Assembly: GCF_050003625.1 (NCBI RefSeq)
Contig: NC_134398.1
Span: 81,066,003 to 81,130,002, forward strand
DNA from: Haematobia irritans
Lineage: Eukaryota; Arthropoda; Insecta; Diptera; Muscidae
Reading direction: 5' to 3'
Length of the DNA: 64,000 bases
The notes beneath the pieces were generated by a model that did no database searches, was not told the origin of the DNA, and saw only the letters and a list, made by a program, of their open reading frames with translations. A program made the position numbers and the translations under genes. The first letter of the stretch is position 1, and every line of letters starts with the position of its first letter. Below are positions 50,618-61,690 of this stretch, piece by piece.

Positions 50618-52184
50618 CCCTTTCACTACCGATGTCCACCTGGGAGGACATGACTTTGAGAGTCGATTATACATTATCTTTGTATGCTTTATTTAAAATT
50701 GTTGGAGTATGTTAAGGGGGTCCTTCTAATATTTACTTTCCAGTTTTATATAGTCGAACATGTGTTTCGTCAATTTTATTCAAGTTTGTTTCTATGGAAA
50801 AAGTAAAATCCCATTATTTGTCATTTCTGATATTGCCCTTGAGCAATTAAGGTGACCTATTTATAGTATACAATTGTTGATTTTTTTCTGTATGAGAGGA
50901 AGTGTGATTTAACTAAAAGGACATAAAATATTGAAAATTGGGTGTACGGTGTATACAGGGTAAGTCGATTAAGTCATGTCCTCTATAGTGGACATCGGTA
51001 GCCAAAGGTTGCAAAATTTATAAAACCGTTTAAATATTATTAGACTTAAAATGTTATATGCAATGACAAAATTCGAAATTATTATAAAAAAGATATTGCA
51101 TCGGGCTCTGTAAATCCCATAGCAGCTAAAAAAAAATATTTTCAAGACTTTGACATTTGAAGGAACTCGACACAATTTTAGTAAAAATAATTCAAGTACA
51201 GAAAAGTCTAAATTTTCCAGCTAACCGGTTCGTAAAATAAACAAATATTCATCCTATGTATATCCTATATACCAAATTCAAACCTTAAGAAGTTTTAATA
51301 AAGGATTTAATACCCAATTTGCGTTTTGAACTTGTAAACCAGAACTGGGATAAAAAAGTTATCAAAACTAAGCTTTCGATTATTCAGGAAACAAGCAATT
51401 CTATCGATGGTTACATATCAGATCGTGTATTATAATCACGCTTAAAGAGATGTGGCTCAAGTAAATGCTGAATAACATAACTCAAAACATAAAATGTTTA
51501 TTAAAATGAAAATTTGGGAAACATGAATACATTTTAGAAGTCAGGTTATGAAGTCAGCCTATAAGCATTTTGAAAAATACTTCCAAAAATATTGTTTAGA
51601 CAATGTTACATATTTTAAAAACAATATCTACATACCACTATTTTCCAAAATACATGCAAAAAAAAAACAAATTTTTTAACAGAATTGAAGGTCACATATT
51701 AAAATGTGTTTCAGTATATTTAGGTGAATTGACACCTTTGACTACTAATGTCCACCTACACAGAAAAATTTTCACGAAAATTTTTCCAATTGAAGTCTTA
51801 ATTGAGTTTTAAAAAATATTCAATTAAACATTTAATTGATTCAACAAATTTTTTAATTGAAACAAAAGTCAATCACAAAAATTAATAGTATCAATTAATT
51901 TTTTAATTGGATCAATTAATTTTGTAATTGACCTTCAATTAATTTTTTAATTGATACTATCATTTCTGTGATTGAAGCCATATCAATTAAAAATTAATTG
52001 GATCAATTAATTTCGTTATTGAATCAGAAAAACAATTTTTTGTGTGTAGGAGGACATCTAGCTACATCCATGTTTACATAATTGTACTTTCAAAATTTGT
52101 TGTTTTGTACTTTATATCACTAGAATACACTAGTTATGAAGAAAAAATAATTTTACAATGACTACTTTTTCGATAGTGAAAGGG
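50618..52184. mobile_element. piggyBac-like element nested in hAT
   Basis: TTAA at 50,614-50,617 and 52,185-52,188. Ends CCCTTTCACTACCGATG and (right, reversed) CCCTTTCACTATCGAAAAAG. A hairpin-forming ATGTCCACC..GGAGGACAT motif lies just inside the left end and again near the right end, where MITE M has split it. A GGACATCGGTAGCC at about 50,990 is a third, inverted relative. No transposase domain recognised. Confidence 0.85.
51759..52046. mobile_element. TA-type MITE, family M, copy 3
   Basis: Begins CACAGAAAAATTTTCACG, ends TTTTTTGTGTG, with perfect TA on both sides (51,757-51,758 and 52,047-52,048). Removing it yields ATGTCCACCTAGGAGGACAT. The left-end counterpart at 50,632 (ATGTCCACCTGGGAGGACAT) is that same motif without an insert. 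Confidence 0.92.
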
Positions 52185-52520
52185 TTAATATTTCAAATAT
52201 TATAAGTTCCAAAATATATGGTAGCCAAGGCACAAATAATTGAATACATAATTCACCGTCAACGAGGTTATTGTAATGATATTATTTAGAAAAGGTCAGC
52301 GGTATCGTTAAAATATTTTTTTGCATTGGTTTTTAGTAACATGAAATAGATTTACTTTTGTAGGAATGAACGCTTCCATTTTGGTACATAAAAAGGTGAT
52401 GGCTTCCCCAACTTGGTGCTTTCCAATATTTTCTAATACAAATATCACTTCAGCAGTGCATTTGCGGTTCGCTTATATAAATGTATAATATTTATTTCGG
52501 AATATCTTAAGAGTTTTTAA

Positions 52521-52748
52521 TTTAAAAAAAAGTCATCTACAAAAACCATTCCAGCAAAATTTAGAAAACAACCTTTTTGTGCAAATTGGCTCAATGTTGA
52601 ATTAAAGGATTGGCTAGAAAATGACGATTTTAAATGTCAGTGCATTGCTTATGGAAAATTCGTAAATTGTGGAAAATCTGACCTGAAAAAACACGCGGCC
52701 TTTAAAGTTCACAAGAAAAATGTTGGTGGTGTTAAAAATGAGCAATGA
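52521..52748 (+). pseudogene. BED zinc-finger remnant of hAT transposase
   Basis: Translation KFRKQPFCANWLNVELKDWL, then ENDDFKCQCIAYGKFVNCGK, then SDLKKHAAFKVHKKN, with a TGA at 52,746. CxC followed by SDLKKHxxxxxHKKN is the C2-H-H spacing of BED fingers at hAT N-termini. The rest of the transposase should follow, but only about 220 bp remain before the element's right end. The protein was therefore lost by deletion. Confidence 0.65.
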
Positions 52749-52975
52749 TGTTGTAAATTAGGAAATCCGATTACGAATGACAGTATTAATATTATTGCAC
52801 ATTTGGCCCTTTATTGAGGGATATAGTCCCTGACTATTAAATTTAAAGAAATATTTGTTATTTTCTTGCCATATTTGTTTGAATTTAGTCAATTTTTTAC
52901 CGTAGGGAAAAAATGGAATTTTTAGGAGCCGCGTAAGGAATTTTCAAAAAACTTCCTGGCATCACTGGTTGTATA

Positions 52976-53276
52976 GTTGGCGTTGGCGTGGGCTGTTGCA
53001 TCTTTTTAGCAGGTATGTAACAAGTGAATATAAAGTAGGGATGCCAGACGTGCTCTTTTAAAGAGCACATGTGTAAAAAACATAATGTGCTCTTAAAACA
53101 AAATAGGCCAAAAGAGCACGCAAAAGTGCTCTATTTTTAGTTAAGTACTCTTTTTGTGCTCTTCGTATGCATCACAACAAATATTACTCCAACGCGATTC
53201 AATAAATGGTAAAAGTAAACTGAACATACGCAAATTTCACACTACGAGAATTTCCTACCCCGTTATTTTCTAATTA
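52976..53276. other. Non-coding DNA with AGAGCAC inverted motifs
   Basis: 53,058-53,076 is the palindrome GTGCTCTTTTAAAGAGCAC. AGAGCAC or GTGCTCT recurs at least seven times up to 53,305. The opening 'agggatgccagacgtgctc' looks like a transposon end, but I could not find its partner. Confidence 0.4.
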
Positions 53277-53328
53277 AATAGTGTTCAGAGTCGAAGAAGA
53301 GCACGCTTCTTCGACTCTGAACACTATT
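53277..53328. repeat. Perfect 23-bp hairpin
   Basis: The left arm (53,277-53,299, containing GTTCAGAGTCGAAGAAG) and the right arm (53,306-53,328, containing CTTCTTCGACTCTGAAC) pair without mismatch around a 6-base loop AGCACG. It lies beside the AGAGCAC repeats. Confidence 0.9.
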
Positions 53329-53438
53329 ACTCTATTCTAAATGTAAACAAACTTCTTTCAATAACATTTTTCACAAAAACACCAAACAAATGATTTACAA
53401 AGTATTGTAAGAAAATTGGCTTGAGTTGAAAATGGTTT

Positions 53439-54684
53439 ATTATACCCTTCACCACTACTGTGGTACAGGGTATAATAAGTTTGTGCATTTGTATGTAACG
53501 CCAAGAAGGAGTAATCATAGACCAACCTTTTAGTATACGGATCGGCTTAGAATTAAATTCTGAGTCGATTTAGCGATGTCCGTCTGTCTGTTGATGTATT
53601 TTTGTGTGCAAAGTACAGCTCGCAGTTTTAGTTCGATTGTACTAAAATTTGGTATAGGGTCCTGTTTCGGCTCAAAGACGATCCCTATTGATTTTGGAAA
53701 AAAACGGTTCAGATTTAGATATAGCTGCCATATATATTTTTCACCGATCTGGTCATAATTGGCGTTTATATCAACCGATCTTCCTCAAATTCCGTACATC
53801 CGAATATTTTATGGGTCTCGAAAAACTTGCAAAATATCAGCCAAATCGGTTCAGATTTAGATATAGCTCCCATATATAGCTTTCGCCCGATTTACACTCA
53901 TTTGCCCTTAGAGGCCAATTTTTTGCTCCGATTTAGTTTAAATTTTGCATAGGGATTAGAATTAGCATTGTAACTATGCGTGCCAAATTTGGTTGAAATC
54001 CGTTCAGATTTGGATATATCTCCCATATATAGCTTTCGCCCGATTTACACTCATATGACCACAGAGGCCAATTTTTAACTCCGATTTAGTTGTAATTTTG
54101 CACAGGGAGTAGAATTAGCATTGTAACTATGCGTGCCAAATTTGGTTGAAATCGGTTCAGATTTGGATGTATCTCCCATATATAGCTTTCGCCCGATTTA
54201 CACTCATATGACCACAGAGGCCAATTTTTAGCTCCGATTTAGTTGAAATTTCGCACAGGGAGTAAAATTAGCATTGTTGCTATGCGTGCCACATTTGGTT
54301 CAAATCAGTTGAGATTTAGATATATCTCCCATATATCGCTTTCGCCCGATTTACACTCATATGACCACAGAGGCCAATTTTTAACTCCGATTTGGTTGAA
54401 ATTTTCCACAGAGAGTAGAATTAGCATTTTTGCTGTGCGTGCCAAATTTGGTTGAAATCGGTTCAGATTTAGATATAGCTCCCATATATATGTTTTTCTG
54501 ATTTCGACAAAAATGGTCAAAATACCAATATTTTCCTTGTAATATCGCCACTTCTTAGTCCAAAAGTTGTAAAAATGATTCTAATTTTCCTAAACTGCTA
54601 ATACATATGTATGGAGCGATAAATCATAAATAAACTTTTGCGAAGTTTCCTTAAAATTGCTTCAGATTTAAATGTTTCCCATAT
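53439..54684 (-). repeat. DINE-like repeat family A, copy 5 (inverted)
   Basis: Closing hairpin ATACCCTTCACCAC..GTGGTACAGGGTATAA at the left, a very short GTCTGTCTG tract (53,581), 'gcaaagtacagctcgcag', then six modules. The GGCGGGGCCGAC end is missing; the next copy abuts. Confidence 0.75.
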
Positions 54685-55677
54685 TTTTATACCCTGTGCC
54701 ACACTGTGGAACAGGGTATTATAAGTTAGTGCATATGTTTGTAACACCCAGAAGGAGACGAGATAGACACATGGTGTCTTTGGCAATAATGCTCGGGGTG
54801 GTTCCCTGAGTCGATATAGCCATGTCCGTCTGTCCGTCTGTCCGTCCGTCCGTCCGTCTGTCTGTGAACACATTTTTGTGATCAAAGTCTAGGTCGCAGT
54901 TTAAGTCCAATCGACTTAAACTGCGACGTGCGACGATTTGGCACATGTTCCAGTTTTGGGTCAGAATAGAACCCTATTGATTTTGGAAGAAATCGGTTCA
55001 GAGTTAGATATAGCTCCCATATATATCTTTCGCCCGATATGCACTTATATGGATCCAGAAGCCAGAGTTTTATCCCGATTTGCTTGAAATTTTGCACGAG
55101 GAGTACAATTGGTAGTATAGTCGAGTGTGCAAAATTTGATTGAAATCGGTTCAGATTTAGATATAGCTCCAATATATATCTTTTGCCCGATATGGACTTA
55201 TATGGGCCCAGAAGCCAGAGTTTAGGCCCAATTTGGTTGAAATTTTGCACATGGAATACAATTAGTTGCGTAGTCAAGTGTGCTAAATTTTTTTGAAATC
55301 GGTTCAGATTTAGATATAGCTCCCATATATATCTTTCGCACGATATTGACTAATATGGTCCTAGAAGCCAGAGTTTTGGCCCAATTTGGTTGAAATTTTG
55401 CACTAGAAGTACAATTAGTAGTGTAGTCAAGTGTGCCAAATTTGGTTGAAATTGGTTCAGATTTAGGTATAGCTCCCATATATATGTTTTTCTGATTTCG
55501 GCAAAAATGGTCAAAATACGAACATTTCCCTTTTGAAATCGCCTCTGCTTAGTCGAAAAGTTGTGAAAATTACTCTAATTTTCCTCTACTTCTAAAACAT
55601 ATATATCGAGCCATAAATCATAAATAAAAGTTTGTGAAGTTTCCTTAAAATTGCTTCATATTTAAATCTTTCCCATA
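54685..55677 (-). repeat. DINE-like repeat family A, GTTACAAACATATGC sub-variant (inverted)
   Basis: Hairpin ATACCCTGTGCCAC..GTGGAACAGGGTATTA, CGTCTGTCCGTCCGTCC tract (54,826-54,860), four modules with 'ggcccagaagccagagttt'-like words. The head end is truncated at 55,677 where family B begins. Same sub-variant as 24,703-26,062. Confidence 0.72.
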
Positions 55678-55829
55678 TTTATACCCACCACCATAGAATG
55701 GTGACGGGGGTATAATAAGTTTGTCATTCCGTTTGTAACACATCGAAATATCGATTTCCGACTATATAAAGTATATATATTCTTGATCAGGGAGAAATTC
55801 TAAGACGATATAACGATGTCCGTCTGTCC

Positions 55830-55863
<34 letters not shown>

Positions 55864-57722
55864 TGTAATCACGCTACAGTCTTCAATAATGAAGCAATCG
55901 TGCTGAAATTTTGCACAAGCTCGTTTTTTGTCTGCAGGCAGGTCAAGTTCGAAGATGGGCTATATCGGTCCAGGTTTTTATATAGTCCCCATATAAACCG
56001 ACCTCCCGATTTGGGGTCTTGGGCTTATAGAAATCGTAGTTTATATCCAATTTGCCTGAAATTTGAAATCTTAAGGTACTTTATGACCATAAAGAGGTGT
56101 GCCAAAAATGGTGAGTATCGGACCATGTTTTGGTATAGCCCCCATATAGACCGATCTCCCGATTTTACTTCTTGGGCTTATAGAAACCGCAGTTTTTATT
56201 CAATTTACTTGAAATTGGAAATCTAGAGGTATTGTAGGACCACAAATACGTGTGCCAAAAATTGTGAGTATCGGTCCATGTTTTGGTATGGTCCCCATAT
56301 AAACCGACCTCCCGATTTTGGGTCTTGGGCTTATAGAAATCGTAGTTTTTATCCAATTTGCCTGAAATTGGAAATCTAGAGGTATTGTAGGACCACAAAT
56401 ACGTGTGCCAAAAATTGTGAGTATCGGTCCATGTTTTGGTTTAGCCCCCATATAAAACGACCTCCCGATTTTGGGTCTTGGGCTTATAGAAACCGTAGTT
56501 TCTATCCAATTTGTCTGAAATTGGATATCTAGAGGTATTTTAGGACCATAAGAGTTGTGCCGAAAATGGTGAGTATCGGTCCATATTTTGGTATAGCCCC
56601 CATATAGACCGATTTCCGGATTTTACTTCTTGGGCTTCTAGAATCCGAAGTTTTTATCCTGTTTGCCTGAAATTCGAAATCTAGAGGTATTTTCGGGTCA
56701 TAAAGAGGTGTGCCGAAAACGGTGAGTATCGGTCCATATTTTAGTATAGCCCCCATAAGAACGATCTCCCGATTTAACTCCTTGGATTCCTAGAAACCGT
56801 AGTTTTTATCAAATTTGCCTGAAATTTGAAATCTAGAGGTATTTTATGACCATAAAGAGGTGTCCCAAAAATGGTGAGTATCGGTCCATGTTTTGGTATA
56901 GCCCCCATATAGACCGATCTCCCGATTTTACTTCTTGGGCTTATAGAAACCGCAGTTTTTGTTCAATTTACCTGAAATTGGAAATCTAGAAGTATTACAG
57001 GATCACAAATACGTGTGCGAAAAATTGTGAGTATCGGTCCATGTTTTGGTATGGTCCCCATATAAAACGACCTCCCGGTTTGGGGTCTTGGGCTTACAGA
57101 ATCCGAAGTTTTTATCCTATTTGCCTGAAATTCGAAATCTAGAGGTATTTTCGGGTCATAAAGAGGTGTGCCGAAAACGGTGAGTATCGGTCCATATTTT
57201 AGTATAGCCCCCATAAGAACGATCTCCCGATTTAACTCCTTGGGTTTCTAGAAACCGTAGTTTTTATCTGATTTGCCTGAATTTGTAAATATTCTGATAT
57301 TTTAAGCTCACAAAACGTGTATCGGATTAAGTTTTTATCGGTCCATTTGATAATGCCTCCATATAGACCGACTTCACTTCTTGACGGTGTAGAAGGCGCA
57401 CTGATCATGAAAATTGCTTGAAATTCAATGTAAAATTTCCAGATTTTACTTCCACAGATTTAAGATTTCAAATTAAGACGTTATTTTATAATTTTCTTGC
57501 ACATTTACAAGAGATGTTAATGATTCCTCTAAAACTCAAACAAAAATGGTTCTTATAAATCCAGAATCTGATATAGTCCACATAGGTGAAATCTTTAAAT
57601 TTATCTTCGGGAAGTGTCCTCAAGCCCTCCTGAAATTTCAAAGGGAACCCTAATATTTGGTTCATGGTGGTGGGTATTTAAGATTCGGCCCGGCCGAACT
57701 TACTGCTGTATATACTTGTTTT
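55678..57722 (-). repeat. DINE-like repeat family B, copy 3 (complete, inverted)
   Basis: Left hairpin ATACCCACCACCAT..ATGGTGACGGGGGTATAA, 'gtttgtaacacatcgaaata', GTCTGTCT tract (55,822-55,862), then about ten modules with 'atagcccccatatagaccga', including two larger duplicated blocks (56,090-56,280 against 56,870-57,060; 56,625-56,800 against 57,100-57,270). 57,385-57,640 is the unique interior. The right end has 'tggttcatggtggtggg', hairpin TTCGGCC-C-GGCCGAA and TATATACTTGTT. Confidence 0.8.
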
Positions 57723-57770
57723 AACTATTTTAATGTTTTTCTTTGTTGTAAAAAAAATATTTAATTTCAG

Positions 57771-57837
57771 AGCAATCCCAGATGGATTCGGCCAAATATT
57801 TATATTTCTCCTTAGCGTATAATTTAATAGGGAAGTG
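57771..57837 (+). CDS. Candidate internal exon, 67 bp
   Basis: Bounded by TATTTAATTTCAG and G|GTAAGT, a near-consensus donor. The sequence lies just outside a family B repeat, in DNA with no repeat match in the window. One frame stays open through the donor (QSQMDSAKYLYFSLAYNLIG). The acceptor tract is interrupted by an A-run. I recognise no protein family and cannot find partner exons, so this could be chance. Confidence 0.3.
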
Positions 57838-58241
57838 GTAAGTTTTCTTTTAAAAATTGGCTTTCTTTTTACTAGTATATTTACGTTTTTATGACCTTTT
57901 TATTATAAAAATTACAGGTTTTTAATACCTTATTTTAGTATTACTTTAATCAAATATTTTTGGAAAGCAATTTAATAGTTTTAACCCTTCATTGCATGAC
58001 ATTGCATATTTGCAATGTTAGTTTCTTGCCGGTCTAGCTCCTATTCTTTTATATATTTTACCATAATTTTTTTTTGTTATTCACATTTTGGATGCCGTAG
58101 ATTATATTTGATAAGGATTTTGTCCAGTATCGTACCAATTTCATTTAAATAAAGCGAAATTAAAATAAGCATTTTGAGTACCTCGAAAAATTTAACTTAT
58201 TTGTTTTAATATTATGAAACTTTCTTCAAAAAATGTTAATG
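57838..58241. other. Non-coding DNA
   Basis: T-rich; would be intron if the candidate exon is real. It forms the left target flank of the mariner at 58,244. Confidence 0.3.
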
Positions 58242-58243
58242 TA

Positions 58244-59549
58244 AAGGGTGATTTGTTAAGAGCTTGATAACTTTTTTAAAAAAAAAAACGCATAAAATTT
58301 GCAAAATCTCATCGGTTCTTTATTTGAAACGTTAGATTGGTCCATGACATTTACTTTTTGAAGATAATTTCATTTAAATGTTGACCGCGGCTGCGTCTTA
58401 GGTGGTCCATTCGGAAAGTCCAATTTTGGGCAACTTTTTCGAGCATTTCGGCCGGAATAGCCCGAATTTCTTCGGAAATGTTGTCTTCCAAAGCTGGAAT
58501 AGTTGCTGGCTTATTTTTGTAGACTTTAGACTTGACGTAGCCCCACAAAAAATAGTCTAAAGGCGTCAAATCGCATGATCTTGGTGGCCAACTTACCGGT
58601 CCATTTCTTGAGATGAATTGTTCTCCGAAGTTTTCCCTCAAAATGGCCATAGAATCGCGAGCTGTGTGGCATGTAGCGCCATCTTGTTGAAACCACATGT
58701 CAACCAAGTTCAGTTCTTCCATTTTTGGCAACAAAAAGTTTGTTAGCATCGAACGATAGCGATCGCCATTCACCGTAACGTTGCGTCCAACAGCATCTTT
58801 GAAAAAATACGGTCCAATGATTCCACCAGCGTACAAACCACACCAAACAGTGCATTTTTCGGGATGCATGGGCAGTTCTTGAACGGCTTCTGGTTGCTCT
58901 TCACTCCAAATGCGGCAATTTTGCTTATTTACGTAGCCATTCAACCAGAAATGAGCCTCATCGCTGAACAAAATTTGTCGATAAAAAAGCGGATTTTCTG
59001 CCAACTTTTCTAGGGCCCATTCACTGAAAATTCGACGTTGTGGCAGATCGTTCGGCTTCAGTTCTTGCACGAGCTGTATTTTATACGGTTTTACACCAAG
59101 ATCTTTGCGTAAAATCTTCCATGTGGTCGAATAACACAAACCCAATTGCTGCGATATTTCATTCATCGACATTTCACGGTCTTCAGCAACACTCTCAGAA
59201 ACAGACGCAATATTCTCTTCTGTACGCACTGTACGCATTCGTGTGGTTGGTTTAATGTCCAATAAAGTAAACTGAGTGCGAAACTTGGTCACAATCGCAT
59301 TAATTGTTTGCTCACTTGGTCGATTATGTAGACCATAAATCGGACGTAAAGCGCGAAACACATTTCGAACCGAACACTGATTTTGGTAATAAAATTCAAT
59401 GATTTGCAAGCGTTGCTCGTTAGTAAGTCTATTCATGATGAAATGTCAAAGCATACTGAGCATCTTTCTCTTTGACACCATGTCTGAAATCCCACGTGAT
59501 CTGTCAAATACTAATGCATGAAAATCCTAACCTCAAAAGAATCACCCTT
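58244..59549 (-). mobile_element. DD41D mariner-like transposon, structurally complete
   Basis: 1,306 bp with TA on each side (58,242-58,243 and 59,550-59,551). Ends AAGGGTGATTTGTTAAGAG and (right, reversed) AAGGGTGATTCTTTTGAGG: ten identical bases, then partial identity. It contains one uninterrupted transposase gene that fills most of the element. Length, TA target, single ORF and intact ends together are what an autonomous Tc1/mariner element looks like. The terminal repeats are short and imperfect, which may limit mobility. Confidence 0.93.
58351..59436 (-). CDS. Mariner-like transposase (DD41D), intact, 361 aa
   Basis: It encodes the cut-and-paste enzyme of the surrounding element, acting in the nucleus on the terminal repeats. 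The N-terminal region (residues 1-110) has two helix-turn-helix-like segments: NEQRLQIIEFYYQNQCSVRN and MSMNEISQQLGLCYSTTWKI. The catalytic core follows with D159 (ILFSDEAHFWLNGYV), D252 (MWFQQDGATCHTARDS) and D294 (WPPRSCDLTPLDYFLWGYV), leaving 41 residues between the last two. That DD41D spacing fits the rosa-like branch of Tc1/mariner rather than DD34D mariners. The length (361) is normal for the superfamily. The ATG at 59,436 is the first in frame, 113 bp from the element end. No stops or frameshifts. A dead relative is at 32,397-33,107 and a scrap at 39,050. Confidence 0.95.
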   Translation of the reverse strand: MNRLTNEQRLQIIEFYYQNQCSVRNVFRALRPIYGLHNRPSEQTINAIVTKFRTQFTLLDIKPTTRMRTVRTEENIASVSESVAEDREMSMNEISQQLGLCYSTTWKILRKDLGVKPYKIQLVQELKPNDLPQRRIFSEWALEKLAENPLFYRQILFSDEAHFWLNGYVNKQNCRIWSEEQPEAVQELPMHPEKCTVWCGLYAGGIIGPYFFKDAVGRNVTVNGDRYRSMLTNFLLPKMEELNLVDMWFQQDGATCHTARDSMAILRENFGEQFISRNGPVSWPPRSCDLTPLDYFLWGYVKSKVYKNKPATIPALEDNISEEIRAIPAEMLEKVAQNWTFRMDHLRRSRGQHLNEIIFKK

Positions 59550-59551
59550 TA

Positions 59552-60461
59552 AATATAAAATGAACAGTTCACTCTATTCTAAACGCTACGTATATAATTT
59601 TATAATACAAATTATATTTACAAGAGCTCTACAATGAATAATATCATATCTGCAATTTCATGCGTTTGAGCCTACTAGGACACTTAGCGACGAATATGAA
59701 TATAAAGCCGAGTATTTTGATGATGATGGAGATTTAAACACCGAGTTTAATATAAATCGAAACCGTAGAAGAAGATTCGAGTTGATCCTTGGCCTACATC
59801 GTTGGAGAATCGTATAACATACAAGCTTCTGGGATGTAATTGTTACACGTTTATCATCGTGATATATTGGTTATATGGGTTCAAAAAAATTTTTTTTGCG
59901 GTGGTCTATCCCCAGTCAATAAGTTGGTGACAATTTTAGGTGTTTAACAGCTTCCTCATGGTGAAAGACCGTTCGAACTCGGCTATAGAGCTTAATATTG
60001 AATCGAACTGCACTCAATGATAAACAGAAGGTCAATATTGTGGTATCATAATTAACTGAAAAGTCTAAGTGAAAATGAAGTTTTGGTTCGCCATTATACC
60101 TACCCTAAGTAAAAACGAAGGTCCAGGTTTCCGTGTATGATATAAGCTGGCATATACCAAAACCAGTTTTCAGCTTGTGGTACGCTGCAACTTTTTTGTT
60201 CCATCATACCGATTCATATAAGATATGGCGGTTTCTTTCATTTGAACTTAAACAGAGTTCCAAAGTCTCTTTTTCGTCAAAATACGGCTGCATACACGAT
60301 CATCCGCTGCTCTTACTCGGCACAGATGTGCCAATTCTATTTTTTCAGTAAACTTATGAACTAGAGGTATAGGTAAATTTAAGGCATTTTTTAAATTTTC
60401 CCGACTTAGCAGTGCCGATTTTATATTTCTCGATCTAGCCAATATAGGTAGTAAATTCAGT
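59552..60461. other. Mostly non-coding DNA
   Basis: Apart from the small open segment at 59,638-59,817, no gene or repeat is recognised. 59,950-60,080 contains SINE-like words ('cggctatagagcttaatatt', 'tggtatcataatt') and is probably a very old SINE remnant. Confidence 0.4.
59638..59817 (+). pseudogene. Small unidentified coding-like segment
   Basis: A 59-codon frame between TGA and TAA. It contains FEPTRTLSDEYEYKAEYFDD and then NTEFNINRNRRRRFELILGL. Its composition (acidic run followed by an arginine run) is more protein-like than its surroundings. No start codon in frame and no recognised family. It could be an exon or transposon fragment, or chance. Confidence 0.25.
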
Positions 60462-61256
60462 TTTTATACCCTGCGCCAAGCTGTGGAACAGGGTATTATA
60501 AGTCAGTGCATATGTTTGCAACACCCAGAAGGAGACGAGATAGACACATGGTGTCTTTGGCAAAAATGCTCAGGGTGGGCTCCTGAGTCGATATAGCCAT
60601 GTCCGTCTGTCCGTGAACACATTTTTGTAATCAAAGTGTAGGTCGCAGTTTTAGTCCAATCGACTTCAAATTTGGCACAAGTATTTGTTTTGGCTCGGAA
60701 TAGAACCCTAGATTTTGGAAGAAATCGGTTCAGATTTAGATATAGCTCCCATATATATATTTCGCCCGATATGGACTTATATGGCCCAGAAGCCAGAGTT
60801 TTACCCCAATTTGGTTGAAATTTTGCACTAGGAGTACAATTAGTAGTGTAGTCAAGTGTGCCAAATTTTATTGAAATCGGTTAAGATTTAGATATAGCTC
60901 CCATATATATCGTTCGCCCGATTTACACTCATATGACCACAGTGGTCAATCTTTTACTCCGATTTAATTGAAATTTTGCACAGGGAGTAGAATTAGCATT
61001 GTAGCTATTCCTGCCAAATTTGGTTGCAATCGGTTCAGATTTATATACAGCTCCCATATATATGTTTTTCTGATTTCGACAAAAATGGCCAAAATACCAA
61101 CATTTTCCTTGTAAAATCGCCACTGCTTAGTCGAAAAGTTGTAAAAATGACTCTAATTTTCCTAAACTTCTAATACATATATATCGAGCGATAAATCATA
61201 AATAAACTTTTGCGAAGTTTCCTTAAGACTGTGTCAGATTTAAATGTTGCCCATAT
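60462..61256 (-). repeat. DINE-like repeat family A, short inverted copy
   Basis: Hairpin TACCCTGCGCCAAG..GGAACAGGGTATTA, very short GTCTGTCCG tract (60,602), three modules, then 'ttcgactaagcagtg' complement words and 'atttaaatgttgcccatatt'. Head end missing. Confidence 0.7.
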
Positions 61257-61690
61257 TTATGCCCTGCGTCACACTGTGGAACAGGGTTAGTGCATATGTT
61301 TGTAAGTTAGTGCATATGTTTGTAACACCCAGAAGGAGACAAAATAGACACATGGTGTCTTTGGCAATAATGCTCAGGGTGGGTCCCTGAGTCGATATAA
61401 CCATGTCCGTCTGTCCGTCCGTCCGTCCGTCCGTCCGTCCATCCGTCCGTCCGATATGCACTAATATGGCCCCAGAAGCCAGATTTTTGGCCGAATTTGG
61501 TTGAAATTTGGCACTAGGAGTAGAATTAGTAGTATAGTCAAGTGTGCAAAATTTGATTGAAATCTGTTCAGATTTAGATATAGCTCCCATATATATCTTT
61601 CGCCCGATATGGACTAATATGGCCCAACTTGGTTGAAATTTTGTACAGGGAGTAGATTTAGCATTGTTTGGTCAAACAATGCTAAATCTA
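61257..61690 (-). repeat. DINE-like repeat family A, internally deleted copy
   Basis: Starts with a damaged hairpin (GCCCTGCGTCACAC..AACAGGG) and a duplicated 'gttagtgcatatgtttgtaa'. A CCGTCCGTCCGTCC tract of about 60 bp (61,407-61,452) joins directly to modules. Ends at a small inverted repeat, ATTTAGCATTGTTTG..CAAACAATGCTAAAT (61,659-61,689). Confidence 0.65.

Larger units (their letters stand above)
50448..52967 (+). mobile_element. hAT transposon, decayed, with nested elements
   Basis: Left end CAGTGATGCCATGCGTAGGG, right end CTTCCTGGCATCACTG. GTTGTATA is duplicated exactly at 50,440-50,447 and 52,968-52,975. 'gtagggaaaaa' and 'aggggaaaaaggac' words near the left recur near the right (about 52,900). 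A BED-type zinc finger remnant lies at 52,521-52,748. The interior is filled by a TTAA-flanked element with its own MITE. Confidence 0.88.

Noticed and set aside
53439..57722. Regular spaced repeats resembling a CRISPR array
   Set aside because: Period 90-170 bp, whole module repeated without unique spacers, eukaryotic context.
59040..59255. 71-codon plus-strand frame
   Set aside because: Antisense shadow of the intact transposase.
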